Shown: positions 34,382 through 44,006 of the stretch, piece by piece
Numbering within the stretch: position 1 is the first letter of the stretch
Layout of the letters: the number at the start of each line of letters is the position of its first letter
Assembly (NCBI GenBank): GCA_016788885.1
Contig: JAEURX010000018.1
Span: 1-64,000 of the forward strand
Length of the DNA stretch: 64,000 bases
Origin: Nitrospira sp.
GTDB lineage: Bacteria; Nitrospirota; Nitrospiria; Nitrospirales; Nitrospiraceae
Reading direction: 5' to 3'
Position numbers and translations under genes: made by a program
The notes under the pieces: generated by a model
Database searches by the model: none
The model's input: the letters and a program-made list of their open reading frames with translations, nothing else
Told to the model about the DNA's origin: nothing

Positions 34382-35602
34382 TCATGCGCGATGATCCGCG
34401 CAGTTCTTGAGGAGCAACCGCCAAGCACGCTCGGCTCGAGTTTTGTCGAATTGAGCGTCGAACAAATCTCTTGCGTTTTGGCCATAACGCGCACATTTGG
34501 CGGTGTCTTTCGCGAGCGAACGAATAATCTCTGCAGCTGATTCGGCTTGGCCTAGTGGAACGGCAAATCCACAATTCGACTCGCGTAGTATTCGAGGGAC
34601 TTCTCCCTCTGTATCGCCTAGATAAAGTGTTGGTCGCCCTGCGGCGGCAATTCCATAAAATTTGCTAGGAACGATCAGCCCTTCGAGTGATGGCTGTAGC
34701 GAGATAAGATGGAGATCCGGAACACAAAGACTGAGGTGCAGCTGTTCACGAGGTTGGTAGGGTTTAAACACCACGTTAGTCAGGCCCTTCTGGACAAGCG
34801 CTCCTCTCAACCAATCGTGTTGAGCTCCGCCTCCGATGAATACGAATATGATGTGGTTCTCATTTCGGAGCAACTGCACCACATCTAGGATCGTTTTGAA
34901 GTCATGTGCCCTACCGAAGTTTCCCGAGTACCCAACCACAAAGCGATGTTGCAGGTTCCACTCACGCCTGAGTTCGTTGTGTTCTCGATCAATGGGACGA
35001 ATGGCCTGTCCATCCGCCCAATTGTGAATAACTTGAATGTTCTCGGCAGGAATGCCCTCTCTTTCCAGCCTGAGCTGCATTTGCTTGCCGATCACGACAT
35101 TCCATTTGGCAGACAAGAGAGACCAATTTCGAAGAGATCGCAGGCTCCAGAAGAACTTTCCCGCCCGTCCACCGAGCAAGCTTGAGACAACTTCGGGAAA
35201 TAAGTCCTGAATCCAATTGACCAGAAGTGCACCCCGGAGTCGAGTCACCATTGCAGCGAGAACCGAGATCAACGGCGGGTCGGTTTTGGCCACGATGACA
35301 TCGTCTTTTTTCGTCAGTGCGAGTAAACTCCAGAGGGCACTTGCGTAAAACGTGGCATAGTCGAGCGTCCGGCCAGGTAAGTGCCGCCGGCCGAACATGG
35401 TGGACCAGACGCGAACGACACGGACGCCTTGCTCGTTGGCTCTTGCGGGGTAGAGCGCCAGTGGGTTGTCGTAGGTTTGCCGGCTTGTCACGACAGCAAC
35501 CTCATACCCCGCTTCTGCGAGGTGAACCGTCACGTCCGTCAACAATTGACTCGTTGCAGAGTGATCAGGAAAAAAAAAACGATTGACGAAAACGATCTTC
35601 AT
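34382..35602 (-). CDS. Glycosyltransferase family 4 (WbuB-like)
   Basis: A 406-residue GT-B enzyme. The N-terminal domain begins MKIVFVNRFFFPDHSATSQLL and contains WIQDLFPEVV. The C-terminal nucleotide-sugar domain has VVGYSGNFGRAHDF, FIGGGAQHDWL and the GLIVPSKFYGIAAAGRPTLYLG region typical of GT4. It probably transfers a sugar (Fuc/NAc-sugar in WbuB homologues) to the lipid-linked repeat unit at the cytoplasmic face. It follows the GT2 gene at 35606 by 3 bp, so they are co-transcribed. Confidence 0.85.
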   Translation of the reverse strand: MKIVFVNRFFFPDHSATSQLLTDVTVHLAEAGYEVAVVTSRQTYDNPLALYPARANEQGVRVVRVWSTMFGRRHLPGRTLDYATFYASALWSLLALTKKDDVIVAKTDPPLISVLAAMVTRLRGALLVNWIQDLFPEVVSSLLGGRAGKFFWSLRSLRNWSLLSAKWNVVIGKQMQLRLEREGIPAENIQVIHNWADGQAIRPIDREHNELRREWNLQHRFVVGYSGNFGRAHDFKTILDVVQLLRNENHIIFVFIGGGAQHDWLRGALVQKGLTNVVFKPYQPREQLHLSLCVPDLHLISLQPSLEGLIVPSKFYGIAAAGRPTLYLGDTEGEVPRILRESNCGFAVPLGQAESAAEIIRSLAKDTAKCARYGQNARDLFDAQFDKTRAERAWRLLLKNCADHRA

Positions 35603-35605
35603 CTT

Positions 35606-36511
35606 CTACTTGTGAGCTGTTGAGGAATCATTGTCGAGAACACAAGCTCCTCTCTCGAGACGCTGCAACTCATAACAGCAGGCATCGACGTAAAATCTAA
35701 ACCAAAACCCCTGTAACCCGTGATAGATCAACCCAGGAGTGCCGTCAAGAAACCCGCCTCTGATCACGTATCGAGTGACGAAATAGAGAAGCGCTCGAAA
35801 AAACATGGGCATCCTTGAATAGAGGCTTGATCGCAGCCACCGCCTTCTCTCAATGGGCGATCCGATCAATTTGGCTTGAACGGCAACCGACGCGTCCCTT
35901 CCCGGCCCCTTGAACAGTTCGCGGGCTTCCATTTGTGCCCACTTATTGTGCCGCGCAGTCCATGAAAAGAGGGATGTGGCGGTCAGTTCGAGTAAATCTG
36001 CTTCTATGAGGGCAGTGCGGCCTTCGACGAGGAAATGCTGGTCATATTCCCGGTCTTCACAACGGCCGGATTGCCTTCGAAAGACTCTGCAGTGGTACGT
36101 GGGATACAGGCCACCGTGGACAATTGGTTTTCCGAAAAAGATGATTTTTCGTCGGACCATATATCCCGCGTAATCCTGTGTCGAATGCGACCTCCCGGCA
36201 AACAGTTCACCAAGTCGAGCAGCAAGTTCCGGCGATACTCGTTCATCAGCGTCGATATGAAATACCCATTCATGCGACAGCGGCACATTATTCTGTGCCC
36301 AATTTCTCTGGTGTGAGTAGTTTTGGAAAGGATGCGTAAGGACTTTCGCCCCGTACTTGCTGACAATGTCCAATGTCCGATCCGTGCTTCCCGAATCGAC
36401 AACAAAGATCTCCTGCGCCCATGAAACAATACTTTCCAAACATGGCCCAATATTCTGCTCTTCATTGAATGTAAGAACGATGACGGATAGGGGCAATTTC
36501 TCTGGTGACAT
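35606..36511 (-). CDS. Glycosyltransferase family 2 (WaaE/KdtX-like)
   Basis: About 301 residues from the ATG at 36511 (the frame continues to 36589). A GT-A fold is evident: LSVIVLTFNEEQNIGPCLES at the start, the VDSGSTDRT motif, the DxD-type HIDADERV and the NKWAQMEARELF region seen in LPS-core GT2 enzymes such as WaaE. A C-terminal hydrophobic stretch (FFRALLYFVTRYVIRGGFLDG) suggests membrane association. It lies between two other glycosyltransferase genes in the operon. Confidence 0.85.
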   Translation of the reverse strand: MSPEKLPLSVIVLTFNEEQNIGPCLESIVSWAQEIFVVDSGSTDRTLDIVSKYGAKVLTHPFQNYSHQRNWAQNNVPLSHEWVFHIDADERVSPELAARLGELFAGRSHSTQDYAGYMVRRKIIFFGKPIVHGGLYPTYHCRVFRRQSGRCEDREYDQHFLVEGRTALIEADLLELTATSLFSWTARHNKWAQMEARELFKGPGRDASVAVQAKLIGSPIERRRWLRSSLYSRMPMFFRALLYFVTRYVIRGGFLDGTPGLIYHGLQGFWFRFYVDACCYELQRLERGACVLDNDSSTAHK

Positions 36512-36685
36512 TCGTTTTCTCTGTGAATACAAGCAGTGTGTTGGCAGGAAACTGACCTGCTCAATTGGCCTTGACAGAAGACCGGCCACTCAGTTTATGC
36601 GCGTATGTTGCTGACAGGGTTCCATTCACTTGGGCGGGTTACCCTCCAGGTTACCTGCCACCAATTGGTTCTCCGGCCCATGAAA

Positions 36686-37618
36686 TCAGGCGAGCGGAGC
36701 TAATCGAGCAGCGATTTCTTCGTAGGGAACGAATCGTCGCCTGTTTAGCTCAACGAAAAGTCTAAACGTTTGGAGAGAGATCGGGGTTCGTTTTCCCAGT
36801 TTGGCGAAACAGGAAGCATACCCACGCACGATTCCTTCAAGGGCAATGGGCAGCTGGCGAATGTTGCTTGCGCCTCTTGCGACGCAACGCGCGGTTTGAA
36901 GGCCCAGCAATGGAATCAGCACGGGCAGTGGCGCTGTATACCATGATGCCAATATCATGTTTCGGTAAAGCCATACATTTTTCCCTCGCTTATGCCTACC
37001 CTCTGTCGCCGGAAAATGATGTATTGGGTCGGTCATAGCCAACCGTACCACTCTGCCAGCATTCAGCATTCGCTGAGAGTATTCAGGCTCTTCGCCCCAG
37101 TGAAAAAGATGGCCTTGAAACCCTCCCAAAGCCAAAAATAGATCACGTCGTACAGCATAGCCGGCACCTGTAAAAGCATGCATAACCCAGAACGCGTGCT
37201 TTTCACTTGGCCTGCCTGCATAAAACTCTCGCGGAACTCCCCCAATAATGTTGATTAAGGGTAGTGCTAATGCCCCCACTCGTTCCTCTGAAAAATGTGG
37301 TAGTGCCTGAGAAATAATATTTGGAGTAGAAAAAATCGCATCATCATCTAAGGAGAAAACAATGGGGCTCGTGGCAATTTCTGCTGCACGGTTTCTTTGT
37401 ACAATCAGTCCGCAGCGAGTCTCGGTTGCCACAAGTCGCACCATTGGGAACTCCGCTGTTACCATTTCGCCGGTCCCATCAGTGGAAGCATCATCCATCA
37501 CAATAATTTCGACTTCCTCTTGTTGCGCTAGGGTGGATGTGATGGCATCCCTAAGCAACTCTTTCCTATTCCGAGTGGTGATAACGACCGTTGCTGCATA
37601 TTTTTTGCTTCCGTTCAT
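36686..37618 (-). CDS. Glycosyltransferase family 2
   Basis: A 310-residue GT-A enzyme: ATVVITTRNRKELLRDAI, IIVMDDASTDGT, the DxD-like FSLDDDAIF, and the GGFQGHLFHWGEEPEYSQR acceptor-loop motif. The C-terminal third is amphipathic (residues about 225-270 hydrophobic). Its start codon overlaps the preceding acetyltransferase stop (ATGA, 37615-37618). The donor sugar cannot be told from sequence. Confidence 0.85.
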   Translation of the reverse strand: MNGSKKYAATVVITTRNRKELLRDAITSTLAQQEEVEIIVMDDASTDGTGEMVTAEFPMVRLVATETRCGLIVQRNRAAEIATSPIVFSLDDDAIFSTPNIISQALPHFSEERVGALALPLINIIGGVPREFYAGRPSEKHAFWVMHAFTGAGYAVRRDLFLALGGFQGHLFHWGEEPEYSQRMLNAGRVVRLAMTDPIHHFPATEGRHKRGKNVWLYRNMILASWYTAPLPVLIPLLGLQTARCVARGASNIRQLPIALEGIVRGYASCFAKLGKRTPISLQTFRLFVELNRRRFVPYEEIAARLAPLA

Positions 37619-38256
37619 ACGTCTCCCTGGCCACCTGCATCATTGAGGGTCCGGTTTCTTACGACCCGCGCTGGGTTGCCACACACAACAACCCAAGGCC
37701 TCACATCACGCATCACCGTTGATCGCGCTCCTACCACTGATCCCTCACCGACTGTGACCCCTGGGCCTATGAAGACATCCGCTGCCACCCAGGCTCCATT
37801 TTCAATGACTATTGGCGAGGAGATGAGAGGCATGTTCTGCTCCGTATAGTCGTGACTGGCCGTGCACAAAAAACTGTATTGACTGACCGTGGCGTGTGGG
37901 CCCAATCGGATCGTGTTGACGGAGTAACAATCCACCTTTTCTGACAGACAGCTGTGCTCTCCCATCTCCAAGTTCCACGGTGCCCATATGTCAGCAGATG
38001 GGTAAGGGTGAGCCCCTCGACCGACTTTTGCTCCAAAAAGCCGTAGGAGAGCGCGCCGCCAGGCGTGAAAGGGACGAGGGCTTGGACGATATAGCGTTCG
38101 CCATACGGCCCGCCAAAGGAGTCGAGCAAGCTTGTTCCAGAGTGAATGCGGACTCGGACAATGCGAGAGATTTACTGCTATATCATCGTCAGCTTTGTGT
38201 GCCATGTGTTCAGAGCCCGGCAGTTGCGCTTCCGCTACTTGGCCCATGGAGGGCAA
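37615..38256 (-). CDS. WcaF-like hexapeptide-repeat acetyltransferase
   Basis: Up to 213 residues. Family similarity begins with SPHSLWNKLARLLWRAVW, as in colanic-acid WcaF-type enzymes. Hexapeptide repeats forming the left-handed beta-helix follow (IWAPWNLEMGEHSCL, VIENGAWVAADVFIGPGVTV, VVGARSTVMRDV, ending WVVVCGNPARVVRNR). It acetylates a sugar of the repeat unit. The start is uncertain: the outermost codon is TTG (38256), with ATGs at 38247 and 38205. The stop is coupled to the following GT2 gene. Confidence 0.82.
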   Translation of the reverse strand: MPSMGQVAEAQLPGSEHMAHKADDDIAVNLSHCPSPHSLWNKLARLLWRAVWRTLYRPSPRPFHAWRRALLRLFGAKVGRGAHPYPSADIWAPWNLEMGEHSCLSEKVDCYSVNTIRLGPHATVSQYSFLCTASHDYTEQNMPLISSPIVIENGAWVAADVFIGPGVTVGEGSVVGARSTVMRDVRPWVVVCGNPARVVRNRTLNDAGGQGDV

Positions 38257-38804
38257 AATTCCGGTCTCACCACTGCCCCCTCGAGCATTTGTTCATGCGT
38301 CTGTCGATCCTTTGGATCGGGAAATCGCTCTCCAATTTTTCGATTCGGCACTCCGCCGTGAATTTCAAAAGGTGGCACGTTTTTGGTCACCACCGTGCCC
38401 GCACCTATGATGGCGCCGCGGCCAATGGTCACCCCTGAAAAAATAATTGCCCCAAAGCCAATCCAGACATCCTCACCGATATACGTTCTCTTCAATCCTG
38501 GTCGTCCCGAAAAAATTATCGGTTTGCCTGGGATGTCGTGGAGGTGATCTCCGCCGACAACGGCCACATATGGCGCGAGCATGGCGTATCGACCTAGCTC
38601 AACCTTGGGTCCGAGTATACATCCGATGTTGACAAAGCTGTATTCATGGGCAGCCAGATCACTCGACACCCGACAGCCGCGCGCCATGTAAAACGTATGG
38701 TGGACATTATTCAATCCAAAGCGCCAGCGGCGGTATGTCATGAGACCTTGTCGAGCCAGCTTGTAGCTCCAATCCGTGGACCGTATCAGGTTAAGAAAAT
38801 TCAT
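38235..38804 (-). CDS. Hexapeptide-repeat O-acyltransferase
   Basis: A 189-residue left-handed beta-helix enzyme with repeats such as YIGEDVWIGFGAIIFSGVTI and GRGAIIGAGTVVTKNV, a catalytic-type His region (GGDHLHD) and a C-terminal GVPNRKIGERF. It resembles NeuD/VatD-like sugar O-acetyltransferases. It overlaps the next acetyltransferase by about 22 nt if the outer start of that gene is used. Two acetyltransferases in tandem suggest a heavily O-acetylated polymer. Confidence 0.82.
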   Translation of the reverse strand: MNFLNLIRSTDWSYKLARQGLMTYRRWRFGLNNVHHTFYMARGCRVSSDLAAHEYSFVNIGCILGPKVELGRYAMLAPYVAVVGGDHLHDIPGKPIIFSGRPGLKRTYIGEDVWIGFGAIIFSGVTIGRGAIIGAGTVVTKNVPPFEIHGGVPNRKIGERFPDPKDRQTHEQMLEGAVVRPEFCPPWAK

Positions 38805-38837
38805 TAAACTACTTCGTAGGCATGTCGTAAGCCGTAA

Positions 38838-40007
38838 TCAAGTTTGGCCTTCAGCAGGGCAACCCGCCACAGCACGCGCAATGATATTCGCCTGATACTG
38901 CGGGTTGTAAAACCTCTCCATTATCGCAATGCACTCTTGCCGTGCCGTCGCGTCTGGCCATGGGCGATGGATCCATCGTTTTAATACCTCTGCCAGATCC
39001 ACTACATCACCATGCCGAAACAGGTCCCCTGTTTTTCCTGGAACAATAGCTTCCGACTCAGGCATCTGATTGTGCACATCGTCATGTGTCACCACGGGAA
39101 CTCCATAGGCCAGGCTGTGCATCGCGGTCAAACCGACCTGCCCTGGAGACACTGTTAGATTCGCGGACATGATCAGTTCCGCCAGGCGTTCCTCCTCATA
39201 GCAAGCACCAAAAAAATGAACGCTGAGCCCTCGCTCTAAAGCCCTCGCCCTCAATGCCGCTTCTTCTGGCCCTTCTCCCACTAGTAGGAGAGAGGTGTGG
39301 AGGCCCTCATCGAGCAACAAAAACATGGCGTCAAGCAAGAGGTCTATGCGTTTTAGTTTGTTCAATCTCCCGGTGCATATTAGGACTGGGCAGGCAGCAT
39401 TCTTAAAAAACTGGTTTCGAATGCTGGAAAGGCGGGACCGTTCGATGGCCTCTCTTAATTCACTCTGATGTCTATAGTCCAAACTGTTATAAATGACGTA
39501 GAGGTTCTCCTTGGGAAACCCGTTTCTTATTCCAATCGCTTTCGCCCTATTGCCGTACAGCAATAAACCGTGTGCGAGCCTATAAAACAAATTCCTAACA
39601 AGCCGTTTCAGGCCACGCTCATCCCTCACCCACCCGTGCGTCCAAAATAAAACTCGCTTCCCCAGCAGCCTCGCCAGGCCAGCCGAACACCACGTACTTA
39701 AAAAATTCGCATTCCCCAGAAAAATTATTGCGTCCGTTTCTGGTTGCATCGCGAGGCGCAACAACCCCTTTTGCCAAATGAAATTCGCGCCGAGTCTAAA
39801 GCAAGGAGACCAACGCCATCGATCCTTGGGCGGCTCCCATGCCTCGATCTCGTTACTGGGTTCATGTAAATCGCTTATCAAGAAATAATCGATGGCCTCC
39901 GACGCTAGCAGCGTCTGCATGATCGCCGCGCGGTAATGGGCAAAAAAGTGATAGACAACTGCAACGCGCCGCTTTTCAATACGAGAGCAAACCGTCGATT
40001 CACTCAT
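38838..40007 (-). CDS. Glycosyltransferase family 4
   Basis: A 389-residue GT-B enzyme from the ATG at 40007 (AGAGAG upstream). The longer frame to 40244 would overlap the upstream polymerase gene. Elements seen: VVYHFFAHYRAAIMQTLL, LFWTHGWVRDERG, ICTGRLNKLKRIDLLLDA, LLVGEGPEEAALRARA and the HSLAYGVPVVTHDD E-x7-E-like donor region. It starts 7 bp after the polymerase stop. Confidence 0.82.
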   Translation of the reverse strand: MSESTVCSRIEKRRVAVVYHFFAHYRAAIMQTLLASEAIDYFLISDLHEPSNEIEAWEPPKDRWRWSPCFRLGANFIWQKGLLRLAMQPETDAIIFLGNANFLSTWCSAGLARLLGKRVLFWTHGWVRDERGLKRLVRNLFYRLAHGLLLYGNRAKAIGIRNGFPKENLYVIYNSLDYRHQSELREAIERSRLSSIRNQFFKNAACPVLICTGRLNKLKRIDLLLDAMFLLLDEGLHTSLLLVGEGPEEAALRARALERGLSVHFFGACYEEERLAELIMSANLTVSPGQVGLTAMHSLAYGVPVVTHDDVHNQMPESEAIVPGKTGDLFRHGDVVDLAEVLKRWIHRPWPDATARQECIAIMERFYNPQYQANIIARAVAGCPAEGQT

Positions 40008-40014
40008 ATCTCTC

Positions 40015-41355
40015 TTACGACGACGCCTGGTTGGACAGATATCCAAAAGAAAGACTGGAAACCTCGGTTGGGGATTGGGCATTGGAGCCTCTTCTTGCCA
40101 GGACTTTCTCGAATCGTCCCAGCCCGATCCCCAACATAAAGGGTTCAAGATTAACCAGTAGACTTCCCTGCTTGAGCGAAAGGATGACTGTGAACAGATA
40201 CATGCCGAGAAGGCCAGCCACGAGCATTTTAAAATCCGAATCACCTTGCGACAAATGAAGTGCCCTGTAGGAAGAACGAAGCGTCAGGAGGAAGATCACT
40301 GCGTACAAAGCAAAGCCGAACACGCCTTCTTCGGCGAGCACCTCTAACGGTAGAAAATGCGGATAAATTCCGAGTATGCGATGGTCGTAGGCTGCTGAAT
40401 TGCCGAGGCCAAAGATAAAGGTGGTTGGTGTTTCAGCGGCGAGTTCTACCATTAGCAAAGCATTGTCAAGCCGCCCGGAAACATCCTGTTGGGCGGATTG
40501 TTCGTTCCATCTTCCCTTTCCGCTTGCAACCTCTTTTCCCCAAAATTCTTGCATGGTCCAACCGATCGCGACGCTGATAAACAGTACTACCAGGGCAAGA
40601 ACAGCAAATTGCTTCACGTTTCTGAGTCCACGACTAATTGGCCAGCACAAGAGGCAAGCTACCAGTACTGCTAGCAATTGTCCGCGAGAGCCTGAGCGCA
40701 CAATCAACGCCAATGCCAGCGCGACGAATGCCCACTTTAGGGGAAACGACACAGCGGATCGTGGCCAGGGCTCAGTCAGAATGAGAATTATCACCACCAG
40801 GCCCGCCATTGCGGCAATGGCAAGTGGATTTCCTAAATTGCCATCAAGCACTATTCGCCGTGAGTCCCACTTCACAAAGAAGAGTAAGAGCACGGACAGA
40901 ATTCCTCCAATCAGCGCCAATCCAGCATTTGCTGCATGGATGTCTCGAGCCTCAGTAATCAACAAAGGACACAGCAATATAATGGTAACAAGGTACGGCC
41001 AGCGGCTTGCCCACAGATTCAAACTAAGATCTGGGCGAGGTGCCCACTGAGTAGACGCAAATGCATAGAGAAAAAATGCCATGGTGAGCCAACCGATTGC
41101 GGGGTATCCCTTAAAAAGATCTAATCCTTTTCGGATGAATTGAATCGTGAGAGCGAATACTAGAATTCCACCAATTAGCAGATTTGTTGCGCTCTGATGA
41201 TGAGCGAAAAATCTCGTAGTCGCTTGCCCCCACTGCTCTAACCCGAACATGCACAGGACACCTGCTATTGCCACAGCGGGATGCTTGATGGAGACAACAA
41301 CGAGGAAGAAACAGATGCTTCCATATGCAAGTAGCCCGATCGTACCAGAGACCAT
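40015..41355 (-). CDS. O-antigen polymerase/ligase family protein (Wzy-like)
   Basis: A 446-residue inner-membrane protein with 11-12 hydrophobic helices. The O-antigen ligase/polymerase (Wzy_C) signature lies in the large periplasmic loop and after it: RSGSRGQLLAVLVA, then YPHFLPLEVLAEEGVFGFALY. It polymerises the repeat units delivered by the flippase encoded upstream. A polymerase is more likely than a WaaL ligase because an exporter, a Wzz-like protein and a flippase share the locus. Confidence 0.8.
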   Translation of the reverse strand: MVSGTIGLLAYGSICFFLVVVSIKHPAVAIAGVLCMFGLEQWGQATTRFFAHHQSATNLLIGGILVFALTIQFIRKGLDLFKGYPAIGWLTMAFFLYAFASTQWAPRPDLSLNLWASRWPYLVTIILLCPLLITEARDIHAANAGLALIGGILSVLLLFFVKWDSRRIVLDGNLGNPLAIAAMAGLVVIILILTEPWPRSAVSFPLKWAFVALALALIVRSGSRGQLLAVLVACLLCWPISRGLRNVKQFAVLALVVLFISVAIGWTMQEFWGKEVASGKGRWNEQSAQQDVSGRLDNALLMVELAAETPTTFIFGLGNSAAYDHRILGIYPHFLPLEVLAEEGVFGFALYAVIFLLTLRSSYRALHLSQGDSDFKMLVAGLLGMYLFTVILSLKQGSLLVNLEPFMLGIGLGRFEKVLARRGSNAQSPTEVSSLSFGYLSNQASS

Positions 41356-41478
41356 GATTGAATCTTCTGCCTAGAGTATGGTTCTTCGCTTACGATATCT
41401 TTCAGATGGCATGGCAGCGGAGCATCTGCCATTATCCATAAAGCATCCGGCCGTTAATTATTATGATTCTTCTGCAAG

Positions 41479-43011
41479 TCAAGGCGCACATTCAAACGTA
41501 GAGAGTCTCATTAGGCGGACGAAAGGAGTACGCAATCGATTTGGCATTACTTCAGCCATCTGCAGCATTTGCCTGGGGAAAATGGTTCTGCTAGCTATCG
41601 TGAAAATGGATACGAACAACAAGCCGTTGGCGAGAACTCTTACTGCCGGTGTTAAGAACGTCATCAGAAAGCCATCCATAAGGACTGAAATACCTGCCGA
41701 AAGCAAAGCTATCGCCCACCTCTGAGACAGACTAATCAACACCAAGGAAGTAGCAATCCCGGAGGTCTCAAGAATGCTTCTCAGGTATACGAGAGATCCG
41801 GCAAATAAGCAGGATCCGGCCCCCAGGGCTACTCCAATAGCATTCTTTGTCAAAGTGGCCCCAACCATTCCGCCTGCAATAGTTGCTGCTGCGAGCAGAA
41901 GCATCATCACCGCCATCTGTTGGAAGTGTCCAAGTGCCGCCTGAGAAGCATTCACAACACTCAAAACAACCGTTATTGGGTAAAATACACATAGAATTTG
42001 GACTGGTTGGACGGACTCCAGCCACTTTCCTTGCCAGACAAGCGCTTCTAGTGGGTCGTAAATGGCGATAACTGCGAGAGTCGGAGCGGCCAACCAGGTT
42101 GCCAGCTGCAACGAACGTTCTAGGGCGAGTCTGGATCGTTGAGGATCGTGTGTCAGCTGAGAAAATGCCGGGAATAATACTTGGAACAGGTTGTGAGAGA
42201 GCAGCAGCCCAATTTGTACGACGAATTGATAGGCAAAGTAATATACCCCTAGTACCGACTTAGACACAAAGAATCCAAGGGTAAAATAGAGGCCGTTATT
42301 GAAGATACCAGTAGCGCATGCGCTCAGCAGAATCCATTTCGTTTGGCCTAGGATATACGGCCATTGTTGGTAGCCAGTTGGGTCGAGCCAGGGCGTTAAT
42401 CGAGTGATCCACCAAATGGCTATACTCTCGCATACACTAGAGACGATAACTGGCAAAACAAAACTCAATGGCCCGAGACCATACCACGCGAGGCCAACCA
42501 TCCCCACACACCGAATAACGGAAGAGGATATCTGTATTAGCGATAAGATGCGGAACTCAAGCCCGATGCGAAGTTTTGCGGAAAGCACGGTGGCTGGAGT
42601 TGCTACAACAGAAGCACATGCAATTACCGCAAGAACAACTTGCAATCCTGGCTCTTTGTAAGCATGGGCTAGAGCGGGAGCAATGCATAATATGACAGCG
42701 CCTGCAGCAACATTGAGCGTCAATGATAGCCAGAAGACAGGGCCCTTGAAACGATCGTAGTCACCTTGTTTTTGAATAAGAAAATTCCGAAGTCCATTGT
42801 CTGATAGTAAAGCCGTAAAAGAGGTGACAGAAACGGCAATCGCATATAGTGCAAAATCGTCGTGACTCAGAAGCCATCCAAGGGTGATTTGGGCACTAAC
42901 TCCCAAAATCTTCGCGGCTCCAGTATTAAAGAGCATCCAGATTGCGCTCCACCTGACCGTGTTTCTCAATGGACGCCCCGTCATTGGCGGGCTAGTGTCG
43001 AGGTTATTCAT
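41479..43011 (-). CDS. Polysaccharide flippase (Wzx, MATE/PST type)
   Basis: A 510-residue membrane protein with about 14 helices. The N-terminus (SAIWMLFNTGAAKILG) and the LLSHDDFALYAIAVSVTSFTALLSDNGLRNFLIQK region are typical of oligosaccharide flippases of the PST family. It moves lipid-linked repeat units across the inner membrane. The DNA here is visibly AT-richer: for example 24 of 60 bases at 42241-42300 are G or C, against 35 of 60 at 12601-12660. This suggests recent acquisition. Confidence 0.85.
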   Translation of the reverse strand: MNNLDTSPPMTGRPLRNTVRWSAIWMLFNTGAAKILGVSAQITLGWLLSHDDFALYAIAVSVTSFTALLSDNGLRNFLIQKQGDYDRFKGPVFWLSLTLNVAAGAVILCIAPALAHAYKEPGLQVVLAVIACASVVATPATVLSAKLRIGLEFRILSLIQISSSVIRCVGMVGLAWYGLGPLSFVLPVIVSSVCESIAIWWITRLTPWLDPTGYQQWPYILGQTKWILLSACATGIFNNGLYFTLGFFVSKSVLGVYYFAYQFVVQIGLLLSHNLFQVLFPAFSQLTHDPQRSRLALERSLQLATWLAAPTLAVIAIYDPLEALVWQGKWLESVQPVQILCVFYPITVVLSVVNASQAALGHFQQMAVMMLLLAAATIAGGMVGATLTKNAIGVALGAGSCLFAGSLVYLRSILETSGIATSLVLISLSQRWAIALLSAGISVLMDGFLMTFLTPAVRVLANGLLFVSIFTIASRTIFPRQMLQMAEVMPNRLRTPFVRLMRLSTFECAP

Positions 43012-43065
43012 TTTTTGAATATAGGAACGGATTAATCTAATGAACTCGCGCGCGTCGCATCGGAT

Positions 43066-43992
43066 TTAGTGAAAAGGTTTCTGACATGCATAAAGCATAT
43101 GATCGCGAGCTGTGATCCAGACTGGTGCTCGACGACAGAGAAATATTTGCGCAAGTCTCCGAAGCCTCAGGCCTCGCAGTCTATTTGCTGCCATGAAACC
43201 CAAGTTCTTGCTTGTCTCAATAGTTCTTTGCACAAGTGTTGACCTTCTTTGTCGAATTCTTCGGTAGTAGAGGCGTTCCATTCCTAACTGCGCGGCCATA
43301 AAGTCAAAAGTGGCAGCACAGTAAAAACTGACATGCTCTGGTAAGCTACAGTACCAATGTAGATTCCGCTCCAAGCGCCACTGCCAGGCGGCCGAGTCTC
43401 CTGTTTGTATCAAGAGCACACCTCCTGGACGTAGGAGGTCTCGAGCGCGTGTGAGGAAGGGCATGGGGTCAAGAAGGTGCTCCACCACATCCAGTACGGT
43501 GATTCTGTCGAAGTGATGAAGAGTGGGATCGAGACCAAAGATCGATTGACCAAGAATGTGAACGCCATTCGCTGCCGCTTTCTCCGCAGCCTTCCTGCTT
43601 GGCTCAACTCCAAATAGAGTGTATTCATCGCGTAGCGTTTTGAGGAAGGCGCCATTGTGGCACCCGATATCCAGTATCGAACGAGCAGGGCCGAATTTCT
43701 TGAGCACATTGCGGACACTACGGAATCGTTGACCTCCGTCTGCATCAATTTTTCCCCACAAATCGTCGCTGCTATTCGCATAACACTCCGCGAGCGTGAG
43801 TTCTGAAATCGCCGGACTTTTAAATTGAAACGCACAGCGGTCGCAGCACCGAAGTTCAAATCTTGTTCCGCATAGATCAACTGCTGATCCGGCAATCAAG
43901 GCTGGTTGTGCATGGTAAATTTCTCCGACCCCGTTGCACTGACTGTTGAAGCAGATCGGGCATGCAGTTCTAGTTTGGGATAGTGGTCTCAT
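43066..43992 (-). CDS. SAM-dependent methyltransferase with zinc-ribbon-like N-terminus
   Basis: A 309-residue protein from the ATG at 43992. Four cysteines in two CxxC pairs (ACPICF and CCDRC) in the first 60 residues suggest a zinc-binding head. The class I methyltransferase domain follows: ILDIGCHNGAFLKTL (motif I), FGVEPSRKAAEKA, and TVLDVVEHLLDP. It belongs to the type often found in polysaccharide clusters, methylating sugars or capping chains. The longer frame to 44061 would overlap the FkbM gene. Confidence 0.8.
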   Translation of the reverse strand: MRPLSQTRTACPICFNSQCNGVGEIYHAQPALIAGSAVDLCGTRFELRCCDRCAFQFKSPAISELTLAECYANSSDDLWGKIDADGGQRFRSVRNVLKKFGPARSILDIGCHNGAFLKTLRDEYTLFGVEPSRKAAEKAAANGVHILGQSIFGLDPTLHHFDRITVLDVVEHLLDPMPFLTRARDLLRPGGVLLIQTGDSAAWQWRLERNLHWYCSLPEHVSFYCAATFDFMAAQLGMERLYYRRIRQRRSTLVQRTIETSKNLGFMAANRLRGLRLRRLAQIFLCRRAPVWITARDHMLYACQKPFH

Positions 43993-44006
43993 TGTGCAGC
44001 CAGAGT